Part shown: positions 42,541 to 52,105 of the stretch, piece after piece | Position numbering within the stretch: position 1 is the stretch's first letter | Layout of the letters: each line of letters starts with the position of its first letter | Assembly (NCBI RefSeq): GCF_013004105.1 | Contig: NZ_CP053085.1 | Coordinates: forward strand, 4,774,001-4,838,000 | From: Gemmatimonas groenlandica | Lineage (GTDB): Bacteria > Gemmatimonadota > Gemmatimonadetes > Gemmatimonadales > Gemmatimonadaceae | DNA: 64,000 nucleotides | Reading direction: 5' to 3' | Translations under genes and position numbers: made by a program | Notes under the pieces: generated by a model | What the model was told of the DNA's origin: nothing | Database searches by the model: none | The model's input: only the letters and a program-made list of their open reading frames with translations

Positions 42541-44634
42541 ATGAAGACACCTCCACCTCCCACAGACGGCCGCCGCTTATTCGGCTACGAGCCAAGCAGC
42601 CTGGCGCTGCTAGTAGCGTCGTTCGCGGTGTTTCTGCTCTTCAGGCCGTACCAAGGCATTATCCACGATGCCCGGCTCTACGTGGGCTACGCGATGGCCG
42701 CGCTTGACCCGAGCGGTATCGGGCGCGATATCGTCTTCCTCAATGACGGGCAATCGAAGTTTTCGGTGTACCCGGTATTGATGCGGGAGCTCGCGGCGTG
42801 GATAGGACCGTCGCACGCCGCAATCGTCCTCACCTACTCGGGGTTGCTGCTCTGGTTCGCAGCGTTCGCGCTACTCGTACGACGCCTGTTGGTAGATCGA
42901 GTCAGCGATCTGAAGGTCATCGCGGTAATAACACTGGCCGTATCTCTCCCGGCGTTTTACGGGGGGCAGGGGGTGTTTCGGTTCGCGGAGTTCTATGCGA
43001 CACCGCGGGTGTTCGCAGAGGCGTGCGTGATGCTAGCGCTTGCCGCCTTGCTCACGGGACGCATCTGGTGGGCGATGCTGGTATTCGGTGTCGGGCTCTC
43101 ATGCCATCCAATAATGGCCGCACCGGGAATTGGTGTAGCGCTTTGGTTGATGGCTGATGCTCCGAAGACGAGGAAGGTCCTGGTAGGGGTAGCAATCTGT
43201 AGCGCCGTGCTGTTGATCTCCGCGACGATGCTACTACGCGCCAGCGAGAAGCCATTCGCACAGTTCGACGAAGAGTGGATGATTTCACTGAACACGAAGC
43301 ACGCTCTGGTATTTCTACGGACCTGGCGATTCGGCGACGTTTCGCGAATTCTACTACATGTTGTGACAGTGCTCTTGACGTTGCCGCAGCTCTGCTACCG
43401 CTCCCAGCAGCTGGTGCGAGGTGTGCTGCTGGTTGTGCTCGCTGGCATACTTCTGTCGTTTCTTGGCGCCGACGTTGCTTCGAACGTACTGGTGACGCAG
43501 ATCCAGGCGTGGCGAGCACTTTGGCTGCTTTCGCTGGTCGCTACGATTCTCCTCGGGGTGTTGCTACTCTCTGTATGGGGAACCGATGGCAAGGACGTTG
43601 CTGCAGCATCGGTACATGAATTTCGTAAGGCGGCTTCGCTGTTGCTCTTGGTTGGCTGGCAAATGGTAGATCTCAATTCAACGGCGCCAATATTCACGCT
43701 GCTCGCTTCGCTGCTTTGGTTCGTGTCTTCTCGCTGGCCTGCCCTCGCTTTCCCGCGGCGCGGTCTGAAGCTTGTCGTCGGCACGGTATGTGTTCTGATC
43801 AGCTCCACGGTGGTATTGGAGACTTGGGTGACGGTCACGACTGCCTGGTCATCGCCAGACCAGTCTATGCGCTGGGCTTGGGCGAATGCCGTCGCTACCG
43901 GAATTCCCGGCTTGTTTGCCATCTTCGGTGCCGCGCTGCTAGCGAAGTTGGATGGGGTGCGGCCGGAGCGGGTCGAAAGTCTATCAAAGTATCGAATCGC
44001 TTTCGTCCTGCTGGCATTCGCCGTGTTCTGCACTGATTCGCGATCGAGATATCAGAAGTTCATTGAGAAATCCCTCGACGCGCGACTTGGTCCGTCCGTT
44101 TCCGATCCGCCCATGTCGGTAAAAGGATCGGTGCTGTGGCCGTACGCGGATCTGGAGCCCTGGGCACTTGCCGGCAGTTCTGGGTGGGGCACCATCGTAC
44201 AGGGAATGCCGAGTGTCTTCGATAGGCAGCTCGCGATAGTGTGGGCGGCGCGAGAACGCACTCTCGCAGCTGCGGGATTACTCGCTACGGCCCAAACAGG
44301 AGCTGAAACAATCGGAGATGTTAAGCGCTCGCTGGATTCGACAGCAGTAGGTCGCTTGTGTGAGGGAGCGGATGCACCGAGCCTTGTAGTGCTTCCCGCC
44401 GAGATGCTTAGAGGTGTTGGCGCCGCCGAAATAGTCGAGCTGAGCGTTCCTAAGCTGCTGTATCCCTCGATTTTCGGGGCTCCATGGGGCCGTGTCGAGC
44501 GCTACGCTCTGGTTCGATGCCGAGCGATGCGGCCGACCGCTCGCTCAAGTATAGAACGGATTTCTGCTCACGATGTTCAGCGCATCGTGACGTCTGGCCA
44601 GCACAGCCCAATTGTCCCGCCATCCGAGTCTTGA
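42541..44634 (+). CDS. Large multi-pass membrane protein, GT-C-like
   Basis: The 697-aa protein has roughly twelve hydrophobic segments across residues 15-510. It carries an early periplasmic-loop acidic motif (IIHDARLYVGYAMAALDPSG). A C-terminal soluble domain spans about 515-697 (WPYADLEPWALAGSSGWGTIVQGMPSVFDRQLAIVWAARERTLAAAG). No family is certain; the layout is that of membrane glycosyltransferases or polymer ligases/modifiers. The region from here to 47608 has visibly lower GC and more AT-ending codons than the rest of the window, which suggests acquired DNA. The next gene starts 4 bp after the stop. Confidence 0.65.
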   Translation: MKTPPPPTDGRRLFGYEPSSLALLVASFAVFLLFRPYQGIIHDARLYVGYAMAALDPSGIGRDIVFLNDGQSKFSVYPVLMRELAAWIGPSHAAIVLTYSGLLLWFAAFALLVRRLLVDRVSDLKVIAVITLAVSLPAFYGGQGVFRFAEFYATPRVFAEACVMLALAALLTGRIWWAMLVFGVGLSCHPIMAAPGIGVALWLMADAPKTRKVLVGVAICSAVLLISATMLLRASEKPFAQFDEEWMISLNTKHALVFLRTWRFGDVSRILLHVVTVLLTLPQLCYRSQQLVRGVLLVVLAGILLSFLGADVASNVLVTQIQAWRALWLLSLVATILLGVLLLSVWGTDGKDVAAASVHEFRKAASLLLLVGWQMVDLNSTAPIFTLLASLLWFVSSRWPALAFPRRGLKLVVGTVCVLISSTVVLETWVTVTTAWSSPDQSMRWAWANAVATGIPGLFAIFGAALLAKLDGVRPERVESLSKYRIAFVLLAFAVFCTDSRSRYQKFIEKSLDARLGPSVSDPPMSVKGSVLWPYADLEPWALAGSSGWGTIVQGMPSVFDRQLAIVWAARERTLAAAGLLATAQTGAETIGDVKRSLDSTAVGRLCEGADAPSLVVLPAEMLRGVGAAEIVELSVPKLLYPSIFGAPWGRVERYALVRCRAMRPTARSSIERISAHDVQRIVTSGQHSPIVPPSES

Positions 44635-44638
44635 CCAC

Positions 44639-46285
44639 ATGTCGAAAGAGTCCGCTTTCGAGGCGCGAGCAGCGCGATACGCCACGATCGCAATCCTTAC
44701 TGTGTGTGCGGCAGCGGGCGCTGTGCTTGGTCTTCTCCGCGCGAATGGATTTGGGGGTCCTGTCGCCCGCGGAATATTCTACAGGCTCTTCGTACAGTAC
44801 GAAGCTCCCTGCATCGCGATCACTGCGCTATTTACCCTTGTCTTCTTCGAGTTCTCAACGCGCCCGACTTCGCCATTGAGGGCCGACCGACGTTCGTCAG
44901 ACGCTGCGCCGCTCTGGTGGGGGATGCTGGCAGCAGCGTGTGTAACACTCCTAACGATGATTGGCGCACGGGCGTTAAATCTCTCCTTCGGGTTATCGAT
45001 GGACGAGTTCAATGCAGATTTTCAGGCGCTGATCTTTCGAAAGGGGAGATTGGATGCAGTGTTGCCGTCGCAATGGCAACCAGTTGTGCCCGCGATCAAG
45101 CCAATGTTCGTCAGTTGGCTGCCAGGGAAAAAGGCCTGGGTCTCGTCGTATCTGCCGGTATACGCTGGGATCCGCGCGGTTTTCGGTGGACTCACTGGCC
45201 TCGCTTGGATAACAAATCCCATTCTTGCCGGGGTATCCGTGCTCTTGCTGGCCGTGCTTTCACGCCGGCTCGGGCATGGTCGAGACAGCACCGCCTTCGT
45301 CGTTGTTGCCACCTCGCTGTCTTCACAGTTCCTTCTGACCTCGATGACGGGATACGCGATGCCCGCGCATCTGTTGGCGAGTGTGATGTGGATGATTTTC
45401 TATGTTCGCAGGGATATGCGCGGCGGCCTTGGATGTGCGCTAGTCGGAGTCTTGGCGCTCGGTTTGCACAATCCTTTCCCTCACGCACTCTTCGTCACAC
45501 CATTCCTCATTCGAATGTGTGTGGATCGACGTTACCGCGAGCTTGCTGTGTTGCTGCCTTCGTATGTCGCTGCGTCGGGGTTCTGGCTTTGGTGGCTTGA
45601 TTCGGCGCGAACGGTTGATGGGATCAACGGTGCGGTCACCTTCTTTTCGATGCCGTCGATGGTCGAGATACTCACGCAAGTTGCGAACGCGGTGTTGGTT
45701 CTCAACTGGCAGGCGCCGGCGGTCGGAGTTCTTGCGGTCGTGTCGATCGCTCGGTGGAACCGGTTGGGAGCCTTCGAGCGTGATCTGTCGGTCGGATTTA
45801 TCCTCACATTTGTGTTCTACTTCTTGTTCCCCTCGAGTCAGGGACACGGTTGGGGCTATCGATATATCTATGCATGTCTTCCGAGCGTAGTCCTTCTTGC
45901 GCAAGACGCGTGGGCAGTGCTTTGTGGGCACATGCCGTTAGCGTATTCCCGCCGATTCACTCTGGCTTCGTTTGCCGTAGGCGCGTTTATTCAGTTGCCG
46001 TGGCGCGTCTACGAGGCATCGTCGGTAGCTTCTCCATTTTCTAGGGCCGTCTTGGCAATTCAATCGTCGGATGCAAGTGTTGTCCTTGTCCATGCCGAAG
46101 GCATTTGGTACGGCCGAGACCTTATTCGTAACGCGCCGTGGATCTCTGAGGGTAGGGTCATCGTGAATGCGGATCTCCTGTCCCACGAAGCGCGCGAACG
46201 GCTGATGGAGCAATACGGTGATCGGGTTTCGGAGTGGAGTACGGATCGCCTTGTACGCGAAGGGTTGGAAAGATGGGTCCGATGA
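44639..46285 (+). CDS. Multi-pass membrane protein, GT-C/GT39-like
   Basis: A start at ATG 44639 gives 548 aa; upstream in-frame codons overlap the previous gene. About twelve hydrophobic segments are visible. The first large loop has an acidic pair in GLSMDEFNADFQALIFRKGRLD, followed by PMFVSWLPGKKAWVSSYLPVYAGIRAVFGG. This matches the arrangement of dolichyl/polyprenyl-phosphate-sugar transferases, where the acidic motif in loop 1 binds the metal or acceptor. A short soluble C-terminus follows (SVVLVHAEGIWYGRDLIRNAPWISEGRV). Lower GC than the window average, like both neighbours. A 153-bp gap with no evident gene separates it from the GT4 gene. Confidence 0.68.
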   Translation: MSKESAFEARAARYATIAILTVCAAAGAVLGLLRANGFGGPVARGIFYRLFVQYEAPCIAITALFTLVFFEFSTRPTSPLRADRRSSDAAPLWWGMLAAACVTLLTMIGARALNLSFGLSMDEFNADFQALIFRKGRLDAVLPSQWQPVVPAIKPMFVSWLPGKKAWVSSYLPVYAGIRAVFGGLTGLAWITNPILAGVSVLLLAVLSRRLGHGRDSTAFVVVATSLSSQFLLTSMTGYAMPAHLLASVMWMIFYVRRDMRGGLGCALVGVLALGLHNPFPHALFVTPFLIRMCVDRRYRELAVLLPSYVAASGFWLWWLDSARTVDGINGAVTFFSMPSMVEILTQVANAVLVLNWQAPAVGVLAVVSIARWNRLGAFERDLSVGFILTFVFYFLFPSSQGHGWGYRYIYACLPSVVLLAQDAWAVLCGHMPLAYSRRFTLASFAVGAFIQLPWRVYEASSVASPFSRAVLAIQSSDASVVLVHAEGIWYGRDLIRNAPWISEGRVIVNADLLSHEARERLMEQYGDRVSEWSTDRLVREGLERWVR

Positions 46286-46438
46286 TTTCTTCAGGTTCAG
46301 TGCCGCGATGGTGCCGCGCGTATTCATGAATCGATCGAGTCCGTCGGTGCTCAGGCTCGCGCTGCGTACATGCCGGTGCCTTCGTATTGGCATATGCGAC
46401 TACACGTCAAATCAGAAGCACCGTGAGCGGTGTCGCTA

Positions 46439-47608
46439 ATGACCTCGCGTCGACTTCGGATTGTGCATATCGCGTCCTATCTGCCTTCGCATTTAGGAGG
46501 ATTGGAGATAGCCGCGTGGTCGATAGCGCGAGGCGTAGCGCGCAGGGGCTATCAGATTGACTATTTCGCGAGTGGGGACGCCGTTGACTGCGAGCCACTC
46601 GAAGGCTTCGCCGTATACGAGATCAGCTCCGTTGATCCTTTTGATCGACCCCTAGGGCTTCCGGTACCACTCTGGTCCCTCGGTTCGATGTCTCAGCTAG
46701 TTCGTGCTGTTCGACGTGCGGACGTTGTGCATATACACGATACGCTGTACATGGGGAGCGTTTTAGGGGCGGTGTTATCTGTTCTGCTTCGTTGCCCGCT
46801 CGTTCTCACGGTGCACACATCGAAACTCCAGTTCAGGCATCGCGTACTTAGGCTGGCGTTCTTCGTTGCCAATGCCTCTGTAACTCGCTTCATTCTTTCG
46901 CGGGCAACACGAGTTGCGTTTGTTGGAACAACAGCCGAGGAATTCCACTCCACAGCCAACAGCGTAGCGGCAAAGAGTGCGATGATCCCGAATGGGGTCG
47001 ATGCAGCCATATTTTCTCCCTTTGAATTTGGGGATCGTAGGTTCCTGCGTCGGTCGATGGGCATCGAATCCCGTGACTTTGTCGTCGCATTCGTCGGGAG
47101 ATTCGTGGAGAAAAAGGGCATACACCTTTTACAGCAGGCCGTCGAAAGTGTCCGTGGTGTGCGATGGGTCTTTATTGGTGACGGCACCATTCATCCAGAG
47201 GGATGGCGTGTCGCGCACGATTCCACTCTTCAGCTGACGGGGCAGGTTGGACAAGCTTCGTTAGCCGATTTGTATCGCAGCGCCGACGTCGTGCTGTCAA
47301 TTGGCGTCGGCGAAGGTGGTACTCCGCTCGTTGTGAAGGAGTCCATGGCATGCGGGACGCCAGTGTTGGTGAGTATGGAGGTGAGTCGTTCACTCGGTGA
47401 TCCACGACCACCGGGTGTTTGGACGGTCGACGCAAGCGCTCCGGATGCGTCTTTGCTCGTTGCCCACATGGTTGAGCGGCTCAAGTCCGGGAGAGAGGAA
47501 GTTGCGTCTGTTCGAGAAGCCACTGCGGCGTTCGCTCGGCGGTGGGATTGGGACTTCGCCGCACGAGAGTACGACGCGATGTATCGCAGTTTGCGCTCGC
47601 GCCGCTGA
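46439..47608 (+). CDS. GT4 family glycosyltransferase (GT-B fold)
   Basis: ATG 46439 (an in-frame GTG lies at 46430) gives 389 aa. The N-terminal glycosyltransferase domain begins LRIVHIASYLPSHLGGLEIAAWSIARGVARRG, with VVHIHDTLYMGSVLGAVLSVLL and LVLTVHTSK. The C-terminal GT1/GT4 domain shows IPNGVDAAIFSPFEF, VVAFVGRFVEKKGIHLLQQAVE and the EX7E-type nucleotide-sugar motif GEGGTPLVVKESMACGTPVLVS. It is a soluble or peripheral cytosolic enzyme using an NDP-sugar; the acceptor is unknown. It is the last gene of the low-GC glycan segment. Confidence 0.92.
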   Translation: MTSRRLRIVHIASYLPSHLGGLEIAAWSIARGVARRGYQIDYFASGDAVDCEPLEGFAVYEISSVDPFDRPLGLPVPLWSLGSMSQLVRAVRRADVVHIHDTLYMGSVLGAVLSVLLRCPLVLTVHTSKLQFRHRVLRLAFFVANASVTRFILSRATRVAFVGTTAEEFHSTANSVAAKSAMIPNGVDAAIFSPFEFGDRRFLRRSMGIESRDFVVAFVGRFVEKKGIHLLQQAVESVRGVRWVFIGDGTIHPEGWRVAHDSTLQLTGQVGQASLADLYRSADVVLSIGVGEGGTPLVVKESMACGTPVLVSMEVSRSLGDPRPPGVWTVDASAPDASLLVAHMVERLKSGREEVASVREATAAFARRWDWDFAAREYDAMYRSLRSRR

Positions 47609-47701
47609 GGTTGTGGACGCAATCGTCCGCTCGACATTGATTCCGCGGGGGTAAAGGAATCTCGAAATTGGATCTGCGAAAGCGGAAGAAACCGCGCCCA
47701 T

Positions 47702-48856
47702 ATGCCCCCCTCCCCCCACCCCCTCCGCTTCACCCGCGCCGAATTCGCCGGCGCGTTCGGCGACCTCGGGACCGACCTCCCGCTGCTCGTCGGTATTGTC
47801 GTCGCCACCGGGATGGATGCCACCACGGCCTTTGTGGTCTTCGGCGCCCTGCAGATCGCCTCCGGCCTCGCCTATCGGCTGCCCATGCCGGTCCAGCCGC
47901 TCAAGGCCATGGCGGCGATTGCTATCGCCGGCAAGCTGGCCCCGCCGCTCCTGGCCGCCGGCGGCCTGATCGTCGGCGTCGTCATGCTCATCCTCGCCCG
48001 CTCCGGCGCGCTCTCCTGGATCGCCCGCACGGTCCCCAAGCCCGTTGTACGCGGTATTCAGGTCGGACTGGGCATCCAACTCGCCCTGCTTGCCCTCACC
48101 CGCTTCATCCCGGCCGACGGCGCTCGTGGTTGGCTGCTGGCGGCGGTCGCCCTCGCGATCGTCCTCTGGCTGCGCGAAAGTCATCGTGTTCCCGCCGCCC
48201 TTGTGGTCCTGGCACTCGGCCTCGTCGTAGCCGCGCTCACGTGGCCCGCCGGCGCGCCGCTGCCCCTCGGCTTTCGGCTTCCCACGCTCCCCGCACGCTG
48301 GCCTACGCCCACGGAGTTCGCCCAGGCCTCGCTCCTGCTCGCGCTCCCCCAGCTCGCCCTGTCGCTCGGCAACTCGGTACTCGCCACCAAACAGGTGGTC
48401 GCCGATCTCTTTCCCGACCGTGAACCGCTCACGGTCAAGCGCATCGGCACCACCTACGCGATCATGAACCTCGTATCAGCGCCCCTTGGCGGCATTCCCG
48501 TATGCCACGGCTCCGGCGGGATCGCCGGGCACTACGCCTTCGGGGCCCGCACCGGTGCCAGTGGCATCATCTACGGCATCTTCCTCGTGCTGTCAGGACT
48601 GCTCCTCGTCGGCGAACCAGCCGCGTTTCAGCGCCTGTTCCCCGGTCCGATTCTTGGCACGTTGCTGCTCGTCGAGGCCATCACCGTGCTGCTGCTGGTG
48701 CGCGATCTGCGCGACACGCCGGCCTGGCTGGCTTTCGCCGTCGCCTGCGGACTCGCCGCGGCCTTTCTGCCATATGGTTACGCGGTCGCGCTCGTGGGCG
48801 GTACATTGATCGCCGTTGCCCTCCGACGCCGGCCGGGCCAAGACGTTTCCATCTGA
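47702..48856 (+). CDS. MOT1-type molybdate/sulfate transporter
   Basis: The 384-aa membrane protein has about ten helices and the MOT1 signature: FAGAFGDLGTDLPLLVGIVVATGMD near the N-terminus, and FGALQIASGLAYRLPMPVQPLKAMAAIAIA. The later block LLLALPQLALSLGNSVLATKQVVADLFPDREP is also present, as is GGIPVCHGSGGIAGHYAFGARTGASGIIYG. MOT1 proteins import molybdate with high affinity or are putative sulfate transporters. The start is ATG 47702 and GC returns to the high level of the window. No molybdenum-cofactor genes are nearby, so the ion is not settled. Confidence 0.9.
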   Translation: MPPSPHPLRFTRAEFAGAFGDLGTDLPLLVGIVVATGMDATTAFVVFGALQIASGLAYRLPMPVQPLKAMAAIAIAGKLAPPLLAAGGLIVGVVMLILARSGALSWIARTVPKPVVRGIQVGLGIQLALLALTRFIPADGARGWLLAAVALAIVLWLRESHRVPAALVVLALGLVVAALTWPAGAPLPLGFRLPTLPARWPTPTEFAQASLLLALPQLALSLGNSVLATKQVVADLFPDREPLTVKRIGTTYAIMNLVSAPLGGIPVCHGSGGIAGHYAFGARTGASGIIYGIFLVLSGLLLVGEPAAFQRLFPGPILGTLLLVEAITVLLLVRDLRDTPAWLAFAVACGLAAAFLPYGYAVALVGGTLIAVALRRRPGQDVSI

Positions 48857-48865
48857 CCTCTCCGG

Positions 48866-50983
48866 ATGCGGCCGCGCTGGCTGGTGCCTGAACCGATTTC
48901 GTCGTCGCCCGCTATCCGACTCGCGATAGCGTTTTTTGTGACGCACGCGCTCTCGCTGCAGCTCATCCGATACGGCGGGCCATTGGCCCCCGCGTGGCCG
49001 CCGATCGCTGTCGCACTGGCCGCCCTGATCTGGCTGCCGCCCTCGCATCGTCGACTCGTGTTCGTGGGCGTCATCGCCCTCGACACGCTTTCCAATACGC
49101 TGCAGGGATACGCCTCGTTGCGGACGGTCGGCTACACCTGCGTCACGCTCTCAGAATTGTGGATCGCCGACTGGATGCTGCGGCGGGTCACTCCACTGCC
49201 GCTCAAGTTCGCCCGTCTGCGCGACGTCGCGGTTCTGCTGTCGGCCACGGCAGTCGCCACAGCGATCGGCAGCGTACCAGCCGCCTTGATTTCTCGCGCG
49301 GCTGGTGGCGAGGCGTTTCTGAAGAGTGCGACCGTGTGGTGGATCGGCGACATGCTGGCTTATGTGATCGTGACGCCACTCACGCTGTTGCTGCTTGCAC
49401 GTAACGAGTCGCGCACCGCGCATCGACGTGCATTCCGCTGGTGGCGCGATGCGTTCGCACTGAGTCTGCTGATGATCGTCGGATCGCTCGTGGCGTTCCG
49501 CGGCGATGCCCTCATGGGTGTGCTGCAGGCGCACCCGTACATGCTCTCACTGCTCACGCTATGGGCGACGCTCCGCTTCGGTCAGCTCGGCGCGCTCTGG
49601 AGCCAGATCGGTATCGCCAGCGTCGGTATCAGCCTGCTGCTGAATGGAGAGTCCCTCTCCCTCGGCGGCGTCACCGGCGGCGACGCGCTTGTGATTCTGC
49701 AGGTGTATATCGGCGTGCAAGCGCTCATCGGGCTGGTGCTGGCTACCGCGCTGCGCGAACAGCGCGAGACGGCCGAGGCGAACGCGCATATGCTGGAAGC
49801 ACTCTCGTCGAGTGAGCAGCGGTTGCGTCAAAGTCAAAAGATGGAGGCCATCGGCCAGCTGGCCGGCGGCGTGGCGCACGATTTCAACAATATGCTTGCC
49901 GCCCTGTTGATGCAGCTCGACGAGCTCCGCTTGCTCAAGGCGATGCCGCGCGAGGCGATCGAACTCCTGCGTGATGTCGAGACGTCGGCGCAGCGCGCCG
50001 TGCGACTCACCCGGCAGCTGTTGGTGTTCAGCCGGCAGCAAGCGATGCAACCGAGTCTGCTCGATCTCAACCTGCTCGTGCGCGCGCACGTGCGGCTGTT
50101 GCGACGCGTGGTGCCGACCACGCACCGGCTCACCGTGGACACGACCGACGATGCGCTGGTGGTATCGGCCGACGGCGGCATGATCGAGCAGGTGCTGCTC
50201 AATCTCGTGTTGAACGCACGCGATGCACTTGCCGACGGCGGGCCGATCATGATCCGGACCGAGCGCCGAACGGTGGCGGCAACAGACATCGCCGAGCTCG
50301 CGGCGGGCACCTACGCCCTGCTCGCGGTGCAGGACACGGGTATGGGCATCGCGCCGGACAACATGCCGCGCATCTTCGAACCATTCTTCACGACGAAGCC
50401 GCCGGGGCAGGGCACCGGCCTTGGCTTGGCCACCGCGTACGGTATCGCACAGCAGCATCAAGGACTGCTTCGCGTTGCCTCCACGGTCGGCGTCGGCACG
50501 ACAGTCGAGGTTTGGCTGCCCATCGTCGCCGACGCGCTCCCCGACGAGAGCGCGCAGGTCGATCTATCCGGTGCGGGCGATTCCGGCGAACACGCCGTCA
50601 CCGCCACGGTGCTGGTGGTCGAAGACGATCCGACCGTCAGTCGACTGCTGCAGCGTGTGCTGGAACGCGACGGCTATCAGGTGCGCGCCGCTGCCAGCGG
50701 CCGTGAGGTACTCGACCAATGGAATCTGTACGAACTGTCGGTGGACCTGGTGATCACCGATCTGGTCATGCCCGGCGGCGTGAGTGGGACGCAGCTCGCT
50801 GCCGAGCTGCGACGGCGGGCTCCGTCGCTGCCAGTGGTCTTCACCAGCGGATACGATCCCGAGTTCGACCCCTCCGACGAGACCATGGTGCCAGGGGAGA
50901 ACTTCATCCCCAAACCGTCCAAGGCCGAACAGATCCTTGCCGTCGTGCGCCGGCAACTGGCCTCACGCACGACGGCGACGTAG
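48866..50983 (+). CDS. Hybrid sensor histidine kinase with MASE1-like sensor and receiver
   Basis: The 705-aa protein begins at ATG 48866, 9 bp after the transporter stop. Residues about 10-300 form a MASE1-like integral-membrane sensor with about eight helices (PAIRLAIAFFVTHALSLQLIRYGGPLAPAWPPIAVALAALIWLP). A HisKA domain has phospho-acceptor His338 in GQLAGGVAHDFNNMLA. HATPase_c motifs follow: N-box NLVLNARDALADGG, DTGMGIAPDNMPRIFEPFFTTKPPGQGTGLGLATAYG. A C-terminal receiver has Asp632 in DLVITDLVMPGG with the acidic pair VVEDD and Lys in FIPKPSK. The two-way fusion fits a phosphorelay. No output regulator is adjacent. It converges with the PepSY gene. Confidence 0.93.
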   Translation: MRPRWLVPEPISSSPAIRLAIAFFVTHALSLQLIRYGGPLAPAWPPIAVALAALIWLPPSHRRLVFVGVIALDTLSNTLQGYASLRTVGYTCVTLSELWIADWMLRRVTPLPLKFARLRDVAVLLSATAVATAIGSVPAALISRAAGGEAFLKSATVWWIGDMLAYVIVTPLTLLLLARNESRTAHRRAFRWWRDAFALSLLMIVGSLVAFRGDALMGVLQAHPYMLSLLTLWATLRFGQLGALWSQIGIASVGISLLLNGESLSLGGVTGGDALVILQVYIGVQALIGLVLATALREQRETAEANAHMLEALSSSEQRLRQSQKMEAIGQLAGGVAHDFNNMLAALLMQLDELRLLKAMPREAIELLRDVETSAQRAVRLTRQLLVFSRQQAMQPSLLDLNLLVRAHVRLLRRVVPTTHRLTVDTTDDALVVSADGGMIEQVLLNLVLNARDALADGGPIMIRTERRTVAATDIAELAAGTYALLAVQDTGMGIAPDNMPRIFEPFFTTKPPGQGTGLGLATAYGIAQQHQGLLRVASTVGVGTTVEVWLPIVADALPDESAQVDLSGAGDSGEHAVTATVLVVEDDPTVSRLLQRVLERDGYQVRAAASGREVLDQWNLYELSVDLVITDLVMPGGVSGTQLAAELRRRAPSLPVVFTSGYDPEFDPSDETMVPGENFIPKPSKAEQILAVVRRQLASRTTAT

Positions 50984-50991
50984 TCGGCGCC

Positions 50992-51558
50992 CTAGAAGAA
51001 CCAGCGTTGCAGTCCTGTGCGCCCCTGGCGATTGGCGCCCGCCAGCCGCCAATACAGCGTGAAACCGCTCACGGTCAGCGCCAGCAAGGCAACACCCCAG
51101 ACCATCGACGCCACCAGCCCGCCGTCGCCGAACACTTCGCCGCTATGCACGCGATTGATGAACGCCTTGTCGGCATAGCCGTCGCTGCGCGTGAATTTTC
51201 CAGTCCGCGCATCGAACAGCAGCCGCCGGTCTTCGCCGCCCGTCTTGGTGCCGAGGTACATGGTGATGACGGGGGCCTGTCCCTTGAGCTCAATGGCGAT
51301 CTTGTCGATCGGCGCCCCGGGCGCTTCCTTGGCCGCGCTGGCCATGGCGGCGTTGATCGCCCCCATCCAGGCGTCCGGAGGGGAGTCCGTATGCACGGCA
51401 CTCACCAGCGTGCGGTTGGCCTCACGAACGGCTTCGTCTTCACCAAAGAACTCGGTCCCGGCCACGATGACGCCGGTCACCGACGCAAAGGCCAGGAACA
51501 GCGCCGCGGGCGCGCCGATCCACCGGTGCCAGCGGCGCCAGAAGGCAGGAGTAGGCAT
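50992..51558 (-). CDS. PepSY-associated membrane protein
   Basis: A start at ATG 51558 gives 188 aa; the open frame extends much further upstream but runs antisense to other genes. The N-terminal helix (FWRRWHRWIGAPAALFLAFASVTGVIVAGTEFFG) is the PepSY_TM/PiuB type. A periplasmic PepSY-like domain follows (APIDKIAIELKGQAPVITMYLGTKTGGEDRRLLFDARTGKFTRSDGY), then INRVHSGEVFGDGGLVASMVWGVALLALTVSGFTLYWRLAG with the second helix. Relatives occur with TonB receptors or ferric reductases, but no such partner is visible. It is shorter than full four-helix PepSY_TM proteins. Confidence 0.83.
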   Translation of the reverse strand: MPTPAFWRRWHRWIGAPAALFLAFASVTGVIVAGTEFFGEDEAVREANRTLVSAVHTDSPPDAWMGAINAAMASAAKEAPGAPIDKIAIELKGQAPVITMYLGTKTGGEDRRLLFDARTGKFTRSDGYADKAFINRVHSGEVFGDGGLVASMVWGVALLALTVSGFTLYWRLAGANRQGRTGLQRWFF

Positions 51559-51715
51559 TCGAACTGTGGGGTATGAGGCACGGGGCGGGACGTGCGCGTG
51601 CAAGTTGACGCATGACACCCCCGCTCGCAAACCGCCGTAGTGGTGATACCTTTTACACTGCGGACCCCGGTTGACCGCCGTTGAGCGTCCTCCCCCACCT
51701 TTCAGATCTCTCATC

Positions 51716-52099
51716 ATGACCAAGATCCGTATGGCCGTCGTTTCGGCCGCACTCGCACTGTCCGTCACCGCCGTCGCCGCGCAGCGCATGTTCGCCGACT
51801 TCAGTGGCAAGTGGAACGTCGCGATCGACGCGCAGGGCCAGTCCATGCAGTCGCTCATGACCGTCACGCAGAAGGGTGACTCGGTGTCGGGCACCACCGA
51901 ATCGCAGATCGGCACCGCCAACTTCGACGGCGTGGTCAAGGGCGATTCGATCTTCTTCGGTTTCGCCCTCGACATGGGTGGCCAGCAGATCAAGATCCGC
52001 GGCACCGGCGTGATGAGCGAGAAGGACAAGATGACCGGCACGATGGAAGCCGAAGGACTCGGCGCCTTCCCGTTCGCTGCTGCGCGTCAGCCGAACTAA
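51716..52099 (+). CDS. Small secreted protein of unknown function
   Basis: ATG 51716 gives 127 aa with a signal peptide (MTKIRMAVVSAALALSVTAVAAQ). The mature part is a small beta-rich domain with repeats of G-x-x-SG-T/MTGT (FSGKWNVAIDAQGQSMQSLMTVTQKGDSVSGTTES, KDKMTGTMEAEGLGAFPFAAARQ). This resembles short secreted domains found in Gemmatimonadota and Bacteroidota, where the substrate or role is unknown. The upstream 157-bp intergenic region, shared with the divergent PepSY gene, should contain both promoters. The GlpF-like gene follows 6 bp later. Confidence 0.75.
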   Translation: MTKIRMAVVSAALALSVTAVAAQRMFADFSGKWNVAIDAQGQSMQSLMTVTQKGDSVSGTTESQIGTANFDGVVKGDSIFFGFALDMGGQQIKIRGTGVMSEKDKMTGTMEAEGLGAFPFAAARQPN

Positions 52100-52105
52100 C
52101 CGGAC

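Noticed and set aside
46286-46438. Possible small gene between the GT39-like and GT4 genes
   Set aside because: Only short frames without domains or ribosome sites are present; the gap is treated as non-coding.
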